Positions 46,601-59,341 of a stretch of 64,000 nt of DNA are shown here, piece after piece. Below the pieces are notes generated by a model, which was given only the letters and a program-made list of their open reading frames with translations, had not been told where the DNA came from and searched no databases. Where the stretch lies: positions 262,808 through 326,807 of the forward strand of contig CACVBU010000053.1 in assembly GCA_902728285.1 (NCBI GenBank), in the 5' to 3' direction. How positions within the stretch are numbered: the stretch's first letter is position 1; each line of letters starts with the position of its first letter. Both the position numbers and the translations under genes were made by a program. The DNA comes from Clytia hemisphaerica. Its lineage: Eukaryota; Cnidaria; Hydrozoa; Leptothecata; Clytiidae.

Positions 46601-49600
46601 TATTTTTCTATTTTTTAAATCCTAAAACAGTTGTAATCAGCTGTAATGTAACTAAAAGAGAACTTAAGATGTATACCGAGTTTATCGTTCTACATCTGCA
46701 ATTTGAGCTTTACTAAGCTCATTTGACGTCAATCGATCGCTGAGAGATAATGACATGTGAATGAAGGTAGAGAGTCTATCACCATATTTCCAATTGGCCA
46801 ATTGGTAGTGTGAAGGTTTCGATCATAGACTTTCACCACAATGGATTGTGTTCGAATCCAAGCACTGCCAGGCAGGGTGTTAGGGAAATATGATGATGGA
46901 CTCTCTACCTTCACTCACAGAACTTAAGATAACTACCTGTAAGATTTCGGCCATGATGATAGCAGCGACAACAGGCATAGCACCAGCAATAGCACTAAAG
47001 AAAACTCCCAATAAAATATACGGCCATTCGTTTGCATTCAATTTCAAGATTCGACCAAGTGGTGGAGTTTTGACCGACTCTTCGGGGGTTTCTTTTTCAT
47101 CCTGCCGAGTCTATTATTTTTAAATAAATTGATGAACTTTAATGGCTTGGGATCGTTCTTTATTTATTAAAATCAATAATTTAAAGCAGCTAAAAGCTTT
47201 CTCAAACTTCGCCAATATATTTAAGTTCTCAACAAAAATAAGTTTTACCCATAACCGAATAACCCCCAATTTTTGCTTCGCATATTCAAACAATTGACAG
47301 TAAATTAATGAATTTTCATTTCTTTAACGTTACCATAAGCTTTAATTCTGAAAATAATGACAACAGAAGCCTGAATTTTTACCTGAGAGCTTTGAGGCTG
47401 TAATTTGTTGGATGTTTGCCTTTTCGCACTAGTGGTCGATTCGACATTTTGCAAAGTATCATGCCTAGACTTCTCATGAAGCGCTGATTCCTTCAAAAGC
47501 TCTTCATCTATGTCTGTGAAGTCACCAAGGACCGATGAAGGTTCATTGCTGTCCTCTTTTTGAGCTGCCAAGTTCTGCAATGTGACCATTTTGAAATATT
47601 CGCCTCGTTTATCTATTAGTTCTTTATGTGAACCAAGCTCGCAGACTTGACCATTCGAGACAACTGCGATCTGGTCAGCATTTTTAACAGTTGATAATCG
47701 ATGAGCTATAATGATTGTTGTCCGCCCAAAACTTGCCTGGAAAAACACAAATCAGTTAAAGTAGTTCATTTTTAAATCTATTGAGGAATATTAAGCCATT
47801 TTGGGAATCGATATCTTTTATGATGATAGTTTCTATCCTGGCTATTTAAATCACTCAATAGTAGAATTGATTGTATACCTTATCCAGAGCCCCTTGTACG
47901 ATCGCCTCGCTTCCAGTATCTAGGGCTGATGTCGCTTCATCTAAGAGTAATATCTTTGGATCACGAACCAAAGCGCGTGCGATTGCTATACGTTGTTTTT
48001 GACCACCACTGAGTTGTGCACCGCCTTCACCCACATTGGTATCATAACCCTGGAGAATAAGTTTAAAGTGATACGTGTTATTTTCATTCTAATGTATCAT
48101 TTGATACTAAATGGAAAGAAGCTAGACAAGGAATAGATAAATCTAATCTGCTAAACGAAGGTTGTTCACAGTCAATTTCTAACAATTAAACTTTAAAATT
48201 ATAGCTTTTATCATTTACCTGTGGCAGTTCAGTAATGAAACCATGAGCATTTGCATTTTTAGCAGCCTGGATGACCATTTCCTCACTAGCCTCAGGATGA
48301 CCCATCAAAATATTTTTCTTGATGCTGGCGTCAAAGAGCACCGGTTCTTGAGAAACAACGCCGATGTGTCTACGCAAATGTTTCACGTTGATACTTTTGA
48401 TGCCAACACTGTCAATTTGTACCTGAAAAGTTAGTTGTTACAAAATCAAAACAAGCATATCCTAATGATGTAAAGGAATTTGGTTAATAGCCTTTAAATA
48501 TTTTTGGTTGTGACTGAATAAATTTTAGGAACGCCAGACTAAAAACCTACATTTTGGGGTTCGACGTCATCTTTGTGGTTCAAACAGATCTATCTAATCA
48601 AAGAATATGCGGACTAAGTACTCGAAACAGTTGTATATATCTTCAAATTTCTCACGAACTTCCATTGTAGCATGAAATTGAAAGTATATATAGCTAGTAT
48701 CAACCATTCCAAGAGAAGAAAATAAGACATAGCGTTATGGCACCATACTTACGTCACCCCTAGCAACATCATAGAATCGTTGAATCAACTTGACTGTTGT
48801 CGACTTTCCACAGCCTGATTCGCCAACCAAAGCACATGTTGTTCCAGGTTTGATGTGTAGGTTGAATCCACGCAAAACCTTAAAACAGAGAAAGTCAGGT
48901 TACATCAAAACCTTTTTTTGGGGAGGTCTTGATGATGAATTATTCTCAACAAACCTCTTGAAGTTAGATTGTAATAAAAACATGTCGCTGCAGTAGAGGC
49001 TAGAATACTCTTTTTGGCTAACCTTGAAATTTAAGATTGACCTTTTTTGTAGTTAATATGAATGCGAAATACTAAAATTCTCCTCAGACACTAAGAAATT
49101 CTTTATTAGCTCTTTAACCTTGATAGCAGCGATGTCCGTCAATGAAGATTAAAAAGTTAATGAGAGAAAAAAATTGAATTGAAATGTTGAAAAAGTAGAG
49201 GACGGGTATATCAAAATATCAAAAGTGCTATGATCCAAACCGAACCTGGACATTAGGACGACTTGGGTAGGCGAAATCACAATCCTGAAATCTTATATCT
49301 CCTTCAATCTTGATCATCTCTCCACTCTCTGACAGTGAATCTATTTCTGGTTGTCTTTCGATAAGCTGGTAGATCGGGTACGCGGCTCCGCGGGCCGACG
49401 AAAACACTTCCATGTTTGGGCCGACTTGACCGAACTGGCTGGCGCCCATTAGAATTGAGAAGAAGACAATGAGTAGGTTACCAGCTGTCATTTCACTTTC
49501 ACTGATCAACGTTCCTCCATACCTAAGAATTTAGAGACTTTTTTGAGAGAGGGTTTGAGATTAGGCTTAGCAAGATTATTTAGGAAGAAAAGGCTGACAT

Positions 49601-52600
49601 TTAAAGAGAATTCTACTATCACATGCAAAAATCAGTAAGTATGTCATTATTTTTACAATCGAAAATATCGGTCAGGGAAAAAAGTGTAATGCATCAAGGT
49701 CCGTGTTATGTAATAACTGTAGTACAGAAGAAGTAGGTATGATGAAAAAAAATTATTACTTACCAGAATCCAAGGGCCATGCATCCAAACGTGGTCAGAT
49801 TGAATAATGCGAACGCAAATCCTGTTGATAAACCTTTCCTGATACCAGCTCTCTCAGCATCTTTCAAGTGTACACAATATCTGAGAAAGAGGCAAGAAAA
49901 TTAGTACAGAGTGTTACACCTCTGTCTCACTGTAATGTTAGGATAAAATACTTTATGAGGGTTACGTAATTAGCGAGTCACAATATTTTGCCGTAGTGAA
50001 TAAATTTTTTTCCAACAGTAAGTTGAAGATATAGAGTCCTGATAATGTCTTGATAAGGTATGGGAAATATATAGTCTCTCCATGGTAATATCTATGAGTT
50101 GGCTCAACCATAGAAAGAAAAGGATTATCTCATGAAATCTTATGATTGCAGCTCTCTGATTTGTTTTGGATTTTCACCTGTCATTTCTTTCTTTTCACTT
50201 CCAAAAGCCACAACAGTTCTGATGGAACTTAAAACTTCTTCTGCTATTGAACCTGCTTTTGCGTAAGATGTTTGTTCTTGGCTTGTGATGGTACCTATCA
50301 CCTGAAGGAGACAGGAGAAAATAACCTTTTTAAAATATTGTTTTGACATCCCTGTCTCACCATCCCAGTGAGAATTTTTCCCATAGTAGGATGAAATTTT
50401 CTATAGAAATCTCAATGAGTATAGAAATCCTATCATTCTTTAGTCTAAAATAAAGTGGACATTGTTTTGAAGTCCATTTTTTTCACTTGAATTTTAAATG
50501 GGATGAAATCAGCAGGGTGTGTTTTTGGACATCTGTGGAATAATTGGGAAAGACATCGTCGGATTCATTGAAAGATTACTAAGATAATATTAACCATATC
50601 AGTGACCAGTTTCTTTGAGAATCTAGCTGGTCATACCTTTCCAGTAGCAAACGCACCAATAAACAACAAGGGTGACATGGCAATGATCACCAGGGTTAAT
50701 TTCCATCCATAGATAAACCCAATGATTGTTCCTCCGATTAACATTGCGATGGCGTGTTGTAGTGATCCGATTTTATCACCAATACCGTTCTGAATCTTTG
50801 TTACACCACTGTAAAACGAAAGATTGTTTTCACTTTCCTGAATATAAAAATGACGCGCCTAAGTCGTCAAAGACCACAGGAATCTAACGTCGTTCAGTCC
50901 TGATAATTTTTCTATTTGGTTGAGTTGCAGGAGGCTTTGCGGGGCTTTGAGGTCAACTTTTGCACCTACATAGCCGCATTCAATGGGCGCCCCGGCATCG
51001 ATTGATCCGGTTGAGGGTCTTTTACTTGACAAATTAACCGTTGCAAGTGAAAATCGCTTTACCACAGCGCAGTAAACGCAATTTAAACTAACTAATCTTT
51101 TTGTGATCATAGGGTTCAGTGTTATTCGATATTTGAAGACTTATAGAAACATTTGTAAGAGACCTTTAAGAATTCCACAAAAATCCCCTTTCGGGAAAGT
51201 CCTACAGAAATTACATTTTCTAGATACTTCATGCTCAGAAGACGAAAGTGAAGAAGTTTATAGAATACTCTGCAAGTCGACTGGTCAATTCGCCGGCATC
51301 ATTGGTATCGAAAAAGCCAATATCTTGTCTCAGGATGGATTCAAAAGCCAATGTTCTGATTTTGAAGGCTTGGTTAATACTGGCTCTCAACCATAACATG
51401 TTTTGGAAATATCCAAACACGATTGCACCAAGACCAATGTAAACATAGTAGATTCCGAATTTCTCCATTTCTTTGTTGAGGTCGATCGTTTTGCCTAAAT
51501 TAGTAATACCATGTATTATATATAGCTCATAATTCTTTATAGTACTTCCAATGTTACCATGTCCTTGAGACCGGCGATAATTAAATGTTTGGACGGACGT
51601 TTAAATGATTCCCCTATAGAAATGGTCTTAAAATTTTTTTAAATCGATTTGAATTCGAAACGAGAAAATGGATAAATGTAGTCTTTCTCACCAGCATCTT
51701 GTTCTACGAAATCGTCAATCAATTCGCCGAATAGAATGAAAGAAATTGGTTGAAGCATTCCATTAATACACGCTGATATCGAAGCAAGAAACATGAAAAT
51801 CCAATCGTTTGTTGATGCATAACGGAACTGAAAAAGGGTCCGAAAAAGGATAACAAAATTATCAGGTATATTACTCAATTTGATCAATAACAATTCTTTA
51901 ACTATAACTAAAAGATTACTAAGACAATGCATGGAATATTACTGAAAATAAAGAATATGGAATATGCTTTCAAAACTTTATTTGAGCTTAAAAAATCCCT
52001 AAAAAGGGTAGGACAAAGTCAAACGAAAAATCTAACCCAGTTCTTTCCGGTGTAAAAACTATTATAGCTGATGCTAAGAAGATACTGCAATTGTGCCCTC
52101 TGGCGGGTGTTCCTAAAAGATAGGGTACCCCAATTTGGGCCCCGATTGGGCTACTTATTGAGGTACCCTTTTTGCCCTAAAATTTTACAAACTGATGCTT
52201 GAGTTCATGATAAAATGATACTAAAACCTTCGATTGATAATTTACAAAAAGCAGATTTAAGACAATTAATTTAAAAATTGAAAAAAAGAAAAAAAGAAAA
52301 AGAAAGACAAAACAAGAATTCGTACCAATTGTCGTACGCTTACGACAGGTTGCCGCTTGACTTCAATTTTATCAGTGTTTGAACTGAAAAAGAGAAATCT
52401 GTCTGTAAGATTCAAATGGTTGAATGAATTTATTTAGATGGGATTTCATATTGATAAAGCTAGTCGCATACCTTAATTCCATTAATTTCCGCGCAGCTCG
52501 TAAAATAGATTATTAGCGTATCCTTTAATTTTCACGCATCTTGCAATTTTTTGAGTATTTTTGACAATTTAAGTGTGTATTCAAGCTAGATTTTACATCC

Positions 52601-55600
52601 AATAGGCCCCATTTTATTGAAAGAGCCCTAAGATGAGATTTCTACACGTTCAGAACGATCACTAAAGTCTATTCACGATAAGTGTGCACTCTTTTTTCTT
52701 TTACCTATAACTTTTGAAGGAATTCTTCAATCTTTATAGATTTGGTATCATTTTAAAGATACCGGGTGCGCCACAAAAAAGTTTCTCTCTTTAAAACTAA
52801 TTTTCTAGAAATCTAAAAAATTTTAAAGAACCATTTCTATTTCATTGGAAAGAAGAAAGATAAACTTAAATTTTGATGGGTTATTTATTAAATTCGATTC
52901 ATTAAATCAAAAGTTATGCTCAATTAAATAAGAAATTTACTTTCTGAAAGTGCTCAAAAACGTTAAAAATTGACCTATCAAATTAAACAGAAGCATAATT
53001 ACATGATACATCATTATCTTCGTTACAGTCATTAAAAATGATAATTAGCTGTCTAAATGACCTTTTGTTATGTAAAAGAAGGTTGAATTTCAATACAAGG
53101 ATGAACATTTGTTCAAAAAGGCCAAAAAATCTGGTAAAATTCCCTTAAAATTCATAAAATCCATCAAATATGGGTTTCGAGATATATCCGGCCTTACATA
53201 GACTTTATCCTACCAAAAACCGAAAATTGGAGGAAAATTTCGGTGAAAGTAAATTAAAGTGATTTTGATGAAGATTTTAAACCCTTTCGGCCTTTCAATT
53301 TCGAAATTTATGTGTTTAAATTACTGAAAAATGCTTTTAATTATGTAAAGACTATTGCGATTGCCAATTTTAATCTAAAAATTTGATAGGTCGATTTTCG
53401 ACGTTTTCGAGGACTTTCTGAAAGTAACTTTTTTATTCAAGTGAGGATAATATTTGATCTAATGAATCTAATTTAATAAATGACCCATCAAAATTTAAGT
53501 TTATCTTTCTTCTTTCCAATGAAATAGAAACTGTTCTTTTAAAGTTTTTAGATTTCTAGAAAATTAGTTTTAAAGAGAGAAACTTTTTTGTGGCGCACCC
53601 GGTATTAGTGAGTGGAACAATTTGAAATAAAAAAATCTTTAAAACAATTATAAAAATGAAGATGAAAATGAAGAAGAAAAAAATGAAGATCTTGTAGAAA
53701 ATTGCTATAACTATCATTTTCACTGGAGTGAATCCTTGATCATCGAGCGTCATCACTGTGAAAAAAATTCTCAAAAATATTTATTCACTCAAAAGATATT
53801 AAACAAAGTTATAAGCTGATTGACGTCTAAAAACACTGTTTTCTGCAGTTTTTTGCTGTTTTTTTGGGGTCAATCACTTATTAACTTTGTATCATAACTT
53901 TATATTGAATAAATATTTCAATAAAATTTCTTCACAGTGATGATCTCCTAAAGAATCTCTCCAGTGAAAATGAAAGTTATAGGACTTTTCTACAAGATCT
54001 TCCTTTTTTTCTTCTTCATTTTCATCTTCATTTTTAGAATTTTTTTAAAGATCTTTTTATTTCAAATTGTTCCACTCACTAATATCTTTCCAATAATACC
54101 AAATTTATAAAGATTGAAGAATTCCTTCAAAAGTTATAGGTAAAAGTAAAAATAGTGCACACTTATCGTGAATAGACTTTAATTCGCGCACCTTTTATTT
54201 TCGCGCGGCCAAGTGCGTAGACTGGAGTCGTTTATAATGCGTTTAATACTAATAATACCAATACTAATAATAATACGGAATTTAGGTTCCTTATAAGAGA
54301 CATTTTTTATAGGAATATCGATTTTTTATAAGAAACACTACTTATAAATATCGATGTTTTATAAGAAACATTTTTTATAAGAATATCGATCATTCCAGTT
54401 AGGGTTAGGGTTGGAGCCCGAAATAATAGCATAATTATACTAATTATGCTATTAATGATGTAATCTTTACTATACGAGATTTTTCATTGACCGCCCTCTT
54501 TGTATAAACGACTGGAAGAATCCGGTGTTCCAGCCTTATAGATACCCCGGCTAGCTACGCAGAAACTTGCGTAGCGAGAAAACAATTAGGCACTTTCCGC
54601 AATCACAACGAGTACGACAACGAGAACGTGAAAACATCAAATTCACACCTGTGAGCTGTCTAAACTTGTCAAAACTGTGAGTAAACCCCAATTAACCGTT
54701 TTCTCTTCTCGTGCCCGACGGCAAATCACTCATTTTGGCGTTGTCAGACAACGAAATCTTTCTAGCATAAAAATCAACATCAAGCAAAAAGTAAGACAAT
54801 TTTGGAAATTATATTTCAGAATCTTTAAACTTTTTATCATTTTTTAGCTTTTTTTTTGTGCTAGATGTGTAAGTTTCAAGTATTGAATTTTTGAAATCCT
54901 GATTTTAAATTTGTTCAGTTTGTTAATCTCGTTACTAATAACATTACAAAATAATTCTGATCATTACAGTATTTTCAGTTTGCATTGAAAATGAAAAGCT
55001 TCGAGATTTTCTCCAGGTTTTTTGTTTTTCATTACTTAAAAAAAAATTGATAGACGTTGTCGTCGTGAAAAATAATTGCGGAATTAAAAATGAGCCACAA
55101 CGGCAACTTCTCTATTTTTTCACACCTATATGTTATTTCACAAGTTTTGCCGTTGTCGTTGCCGTTGTCGTTGTGACTGCGGAAAGTGCCTATTTATCAA
55201 GCAACAACAAACTCTCAAAACGAAATCAACTCAAATGAAAAAATTTCAATACACAAATCCACACACATTTTTTATCTAAAGAATTATTTTGAGCGGGAAA
55301 AAATTATAATTGCAATATTGACACTTTTCTTTTGTTTGGAGTTTGTGCACAAAGGTTTCTAGACGACTAAAATTGTTCCCTTCATTACTTTTTGCTTTAT
55401 TTCTACTATGTATGAATTAGTCGTCTAGCTTGCTAGACTACCAAGTGCGCGAAAATAGGCCTACAGTAGACTCCCGGTTATTCGAACCTGCACTAATTCG
55501 AATAATTCGGTTATTCTAAGTGAGTTGGCGTTCCCCTTGGATCTGTATACTCAACCCAGACAAAAACACTCTCAGTTATCCGATTTCTTTTTCCCTTTGG

Positions 55601-56380
55601 GCCAATTATAGGCTAAATCACCCTCAGTTATTCGAATTTTTCTTATTGGGAGATCGTAGAGTGAGAACATTGATTTTCTGCGATTAGAATACTTTTTTTC
55701 TTTAAGAAATCAGGTTTTAATATTCATGGTTATATATCGCCATTCAAGCAATTTCTTTGTGTTTATTACGCTCAACTGAACAACAATGCCTCAATTACTT
55801 CAGGAAAATCCACCCAATAAAGGTTCAGTTGAATCTGGCGTGAAAACAAATTTTTTATTTATTCGAACTCCCGGTTATTCGAAGTAAATTCTTATCCCCT
55901 TGGAGCATCGAATGACCGGTCTACTGTATTTCGAGTGCCTTTTATTTTTGCGCACGTATTCCAGACCCCCTAGCCCAAATGTAATTCAGGTCTATAAAGA
56001 ATAAATTGTAGCAGCAAAGTCATTGACATTTAACTCCTCAAAAGTCTCAAAAGACTAATTAGAAAGAGGGTCACTAAATTCTCGAGTCGAGATTTACACA
56101 CCATCCCCCAAAACAAAGTAACCATGGGAAGGATTTGTGTTTTTTAAGAATTTAAAAATATAGAGTCAATACGTGCTTCACTTATAGGATATACTCACCA
56201 TTCTGCAACTTTCACCGCACGACTTTTTCCATCATTTTGATTCGCTTCTTCGATTGGTTGGATATGGTCTTCTATACAGACCGGTGTAACAGCTTTCGTT
56301 TGTTCGTCTGATCTATTATTATTATCATTGATTAGATCGTCTGACCTAATGTTAGTATCGCATTCATTGGACATCGTCAA
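40687..56380 (-). CDS. ABCB-type full ABC exporter (P-glycoprotein/MDR family)
   Basis: Exons: 56380-56199, 52383-52326, 51827-51692, 51494-51269, 50808-50637, 50301-50178, 49880-49764, 49522-49246, 48878-48753, 48422-48219, 48049-47879, 47736-47383, 47101-46937, 46188-46084, 45779-45618, 45330-45127, 44698-44457, 44226-44073, 43578-43384, 43142-42933, 41777-41631, 40881-40687; about 1,308 residues. Order is TMD1-NBD1-linker-TMD2-NBD2. NBD1: GESGCGKST (450), SQEP, LSGGQ (554), LLLDEAT (575), IAHRLS. NBD2: GASGCGKST (1102), QQEP, ISGGQ (1208), LLLDEAT (1229), IAHRLS. Both ATP sites keep all key residues. Known role: ATP-driven efflux of hydrophobic compounds at the plasma membrane. Odd: exon 50301-50178 ends in phase 1, but 49880-49764 needs phase 2, so one base is missing or the splice is unusual. 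Confidence 0.93.
42071..42865. repeat. piggyBac-like MITE in ABCB intron 20
   Basis: Flanked by TTAA at 42067-42070 and 42866-42869. Ends CCCTTTAAGTGCCAATG on the left and GTGACACTTAAAGGG on the right. TTAA target and CCCTTT termini are hallmarks of piggyBac. The interior (about 42530-42760) holds repeated TTCGCGAAATTAAATCC units, like those inside 11995-12313. No transposase frame. Confidence 0.75.
46756..46918. repeat. Inverted repeat enclosing a tRNA-like sequence
   Basis: Left arm TGTGAATGAAGGTAGAGAG then TCTATCACCATATTTCC; right arm GGAAATATGATGATGGA then CTCTCTACCTTCACTCACA. Arms are about 36 bp with few mismatches, in ABCB intron 13. The loop is the tRNA-like stretch listed next. Confidence 0.7.
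46794..46870 (+). pseudogene. tRNA-derived sequence (pseudo-tRNA or SINE head)
   Basis: An A-box-like TGGCCAATTGG (46795-46805) is followed 44 bp later by a B box GTTCGAATCC (46850-46859) inside a paired T arm (GGATT/AATCC). The 3' side AGCACTGCCA has no matching 5' acceptor strand, and the anticodon arm is not foldable as a normal 5-bp stem, so it is not a functional tRNA. Confidence 0.45.
52664..54180. repeat. 1.5-kb foldback element interrupted by another
   Basis: Left arm AAAGTCTATTCACGATAAGT, GTGCACT, TTTTACCTATAACTTTTGAA; right arm is its reverse complement, ending at 54180. After removing the inner element (52762-53602), the arms continue to pair through AGTGAGTGGAACAATTTGAA (about 53607) with TTCAAATTGTTCCACTCACT (about 54061). 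The original element was thus almost wholly a hairpin of about 680 bp. Lies in ABCB intron 1. Confidence 0.8.
52762..53602. repeat. 841-bp TA-target element with about 220-bp terminal repeats
   Basis: Ends CCGGGTGCGCCACAAAAAAG and CTTTTTTGTGGCGCACCCGG, flanked by TA (52760-52761 and 53603-53604). Terminal repeats stay alignable for about 220 bp. The TA target suggests Tc1/mariner-like mobilisation. Inserted into the left half of the foldback element above. Confidence 0.8.
54587..55192. repeat. 606-bp inverted-repeat element
   Basis: Starts TAGGCACTTTCCGCAATCAC then AACGAGTACGACAACGAG, and ends GTCGTTGTGACTGCGGAAAG then TGCCTA. Near the ends are tandem CAACGA or TCGTTG triplet-like runs. No open frame of note. 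Confidence 0.75.
55464..55926. repeat. pogo/Tigger-like MITE
   Basis: Starts CAGTAGACTCCCGGTTATTC and ends GAATGACCGGTCTACTG, flanked by TA (55462-55463 and 55927-55928). CAGTAGA.TC.CGGTTATTCGAA termini with a TA target are typical of pogo/Tigger elements. Internal CAGTTATTCGAA and CCCGGTTATTCGAA copies repeat the end motif. Confidence 0.75.
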
Positions 56381-56776
56381 TTTTCATCCATCATTACGTA
56401 ATTCTACCCTACAAGAAAGTTTTAAGAGGTCTGCATATACTTTACAGTTTTGTGATGGATATATTTCAAGTAAACACTCAAAAGACATCCAATATTTGAA
56501 TTTGCCTACAATTTTGATGTTGAATTTAGGGAAAGTTGGCCTAAAAAATAGCGAAATTAAGTACCCGCGAAATTTGTAACACGTGAAATATAATACCAAT
56601 AAGGTACATAATATAATAATACCTCTCCTCTTTTTCTCTGTCTCTATTTTTGTCCTCATAGACTCATAGTTTTATCAAAAATCTTTATTATAGATTATTT
56701 ACGAACCATATCCAAGCCGACTTGTAAGCCCTTAGGGTTATTTTGTGTTAGGAGTTTTAAATGTATATACATAGCA
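56381..56776. other. 5' flank of the ABCB gene
   Basis: Upstream of the ABCB initiator. No promoter element could be fixed and no other exon is seen. Confidence 0.4.
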
Positions 56777-57469
56777 AGACGATGTCAATCGAACGAATCG
56801 AACGCCGAATCAATTGAACGCAATCGAACGCAATCGAATGATTGAAATTCGATTGCCGAACGCAATCGAATGCCAATCGAATATTACCGCGATTTTCTCG
56901 ATTGATTCGATTGCGTTCGATTAGTGCCTGGATTCGATTGATTCGACCGTGTTTGATTGATTCGATTGCGTTCGATTGACTAATGTATTCGATTGATTCG
57001 ATTGATTCGACTACGTTCGGTTGGCTTATGCATTCGACTGGTTCAACTAATTGATTATGTTGATTAACGTTGATTCTCGTTCAACATTTGAAGAGTTGAA
57101 CGAGATGATATGAATCATTTTAGCCTGGATTCTAGAAAATGCAGATCATGCAGGCCCACATGTTTACTGAAGGTTGTGTGTCAAAGCCCGTTCGTTGTGT
57201 TGATTTATCTATCGTATCGATACTTAACCTCCCTAATAAGAGGGCTCAAAATTGAAAGGAATTGAGGTAAATTAGAATCTAATTTAATCGACCACCCGTC
57301 GAACGCAATTGAACGTAATTGAATATCAATCGAACGTAATCGGATATCAATCGAACGTAATCGAATATCAATCGAATCAATCGAATTTTACCCAGAATTT
57401 TACGTTCGATTGATATTCGATTGCGTTCGATTGGAATTTTCGTTCGATTCCGTTCGATTGACATCGTCT
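56777..57469. repeat. Inverted satellite-like element of ATCGAACGCA repeats
   Basis: Begins AGACGATGTCAATCGAACG and ends CGTTCGATTGACATCGTCT, perfect over 19 bp. Both flanks of the interior are tandem, degenerate TCAATCGAACGCAA-type units or the complement TTGCGTTCGATTGA. A unique stretch lies at about 57060-57290. Confidence 0.8.
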
Positions 57470-58270
57470 GGACATAGTTCATAAAACCGAAAAGAAACTT
57501 GAACTTGAAACTTAAATAGGAGGTGCGGAAGTTCTTTTTAGACGGACGGTGGTTAGTCTAAATAAATAAGTTTGGACATTTTCAAAACCATATTATTGAT
57601 TCAAAAAATGGATTATAACGATAACGTAGACCTAACCGAAAACCTCATTTTTTCCTCAACCATAACAAGCCGAACCTGATGGAAAGATAAAATTTCTTAT
57701 TTTCAAACTTTCAAATTGGTGTAATTGGTGTAATTTGGGTATTTTATAGGCCAAGTCAGGCCATTCCATATGATTGGATTGGATCCTTGGACCTTGAACG
57801 CAAAGAACAAAGAATTTTCAATTCTACATAAAAAAAATATAATATTTTCGAAAAAAAACAACAATATATTAGAGGTTATCTGTGTAAAACATATTTTATC
57901 ACAATCTGACATTCTACCATTCTTGTGCTACACACAGGACCCCATATTGTCCATTCCTAAATCATTTCTCACTACTTTTATTTGTTTTGAAAGGAATTCT
58001 GTTTTGAAATGACGACCGAAAATTATATTTGTAAACATTCGAAAGTACAAAATCGAACCATAACATTCGAATATTGACGCGTCATTTTTCCCTCGTGATC
58101 AAAACTAAATTTGGTTGTAAAAAAATAGACTCTGTTGTGGATTTGTGGCGGCATAGTCGCTGAAATCGACTGAAATAGTTTTAGTACAAGATAATCTTTT
58201 ATTGCCACCCTAGTGAATATTGTCGAAGCTCCGTTATGTTATTATCTTCAGGACTTTGAGTCTTAAATTA
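57470..58270. other. Intergenic, nothing recognised
   Basis: AT-rich sequence with no supported exon, RNA or bordered repeat. Confidence 0.4.
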
Positions 58271-58405
58271 CAGTTGAGTCTCTATAACTCGAACACGCAT
58301 GAAGAATAATACAAATTTGTTCCAATTACGGAGTAAGATTTATAAGGGCTTTTAACTGAAGGGGCTAAAAAACTTATTCGACATCGAGTTAAAGAGACTC
58401 CACTG
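58271..58405. repeat. Short pogo-like MITE
   Basis: Starts CAGTTGAGTCTCTATAACTC and ends GAGTTAAAGAGACTCCACTG, flanked by TA. 135 bp; related at the ends (CAGT.GA.TC) to the element at 55464. Confidence 0.7.
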
Positions 58406-58518
58406 TATTCAAAATATTCTGATCACTCTATTTTTTAAGAACAATGACAGGCTCAGAAATACCAAAAAATAATTTAGGACTAGGAGAACAAGATGCGATG
58501 AGACCAATACTGAGCCTC

Positions 58519-58628
58519 AACCTTATGCCCGTGTATCCCGAGCTTCACTATTTACGTCACTCATAGATTTCCAAAGAAGTACTATCAGTATAATCGTCAA
58601 ATGCTGATAATACGCAGTGAACGAGGTT
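58519..58628. repeat. Short inverted-repeat element, copy 2 (partner at 6456)
   Basis: Begins AACCTTATGCCCGTGTATCC and ends GATAATACGCAGTGAACGAGGTT, matching the element at 6456-6568 at both ends and in length. Confidence 0.65.
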
Positions 58629-59341
58629 TAAATAGCGAGTTTATGTATTTGCACTTTGCACTGTGACTGTAGCGATTTGGAATAACCCGCAGTTCTGACC
58701 CGCAAAATCGAGGACGGTAAAAGTGCTGATTTACCGTCGTCCTCAGTTGGTCATTATCTAGTCAAATTAGAACCTTACCGTCTCCGTCGCTGAAAAACAC
58801 ACATACATAAACTCGGTAATGAGCCTGTAATAGCTGAATTTCGAGAACATTAAAGGTTAAAACAGGTAAACCGGGTAAAAAAAGGATACCTAAGTTTTGC
58901 TCAAGAAATTATACACCAGTATTTTTGATGAGGCTTGGCTCGATGCTCGGCTGTACTTATTATTTTTCTTCTATTCTTATTTCTTAAAAAGACAGTGCAG
59001 TGCTTCACGCGTCGTCAACTAAACTCATTATTTGAAGAAGGTCCAACAGACGAACACCACTTTACAACACTATCAATTCTCTCTATCTTAGCGGAATACT
59101 ACTTCTCCTCCGTCCGTTATTGTGATACTATAATTATTCAACCCTCATAACATATTATAACGTAAATATGAAATATGAAAAGGAAAACATTTTTCCACTT
59201 ATAAAATATTGAATAGGCTATCAATTAAAAATGAAAACTGTGGGTACATGCTGAACATCTAACCCCAATGGATATTAATTCTTTTTTACCGACTTGTCTT
59301 TTTTAAAGCGATTTTTATGTATTCTGAAATCTATGGCGTAT
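58629..59341. other. Intergenic, no gene supported
   Basis: A weak inverted pair CGAGTTTATGTAT (58636) and ATACATAAACTCG (about 58815) brackets about 180 bp. A 71-codon open frame at 58935-59150 starts with a hydrophobic stretch but has no family match; I do not call it. Confidence 0.35.

Noticed and set aside
50859-51110. 83-codon open frame in an ABCB intron
   Set aside because: No homology recognised and it lies wholly within the intron between two phase-consistent ABCB exons.
58935-59150. 71-codon frame with signal-peptide-like start
   Set aside because: Only a hydrophobic start; no conserved body or upstream structure to support a secreted peptide gene.
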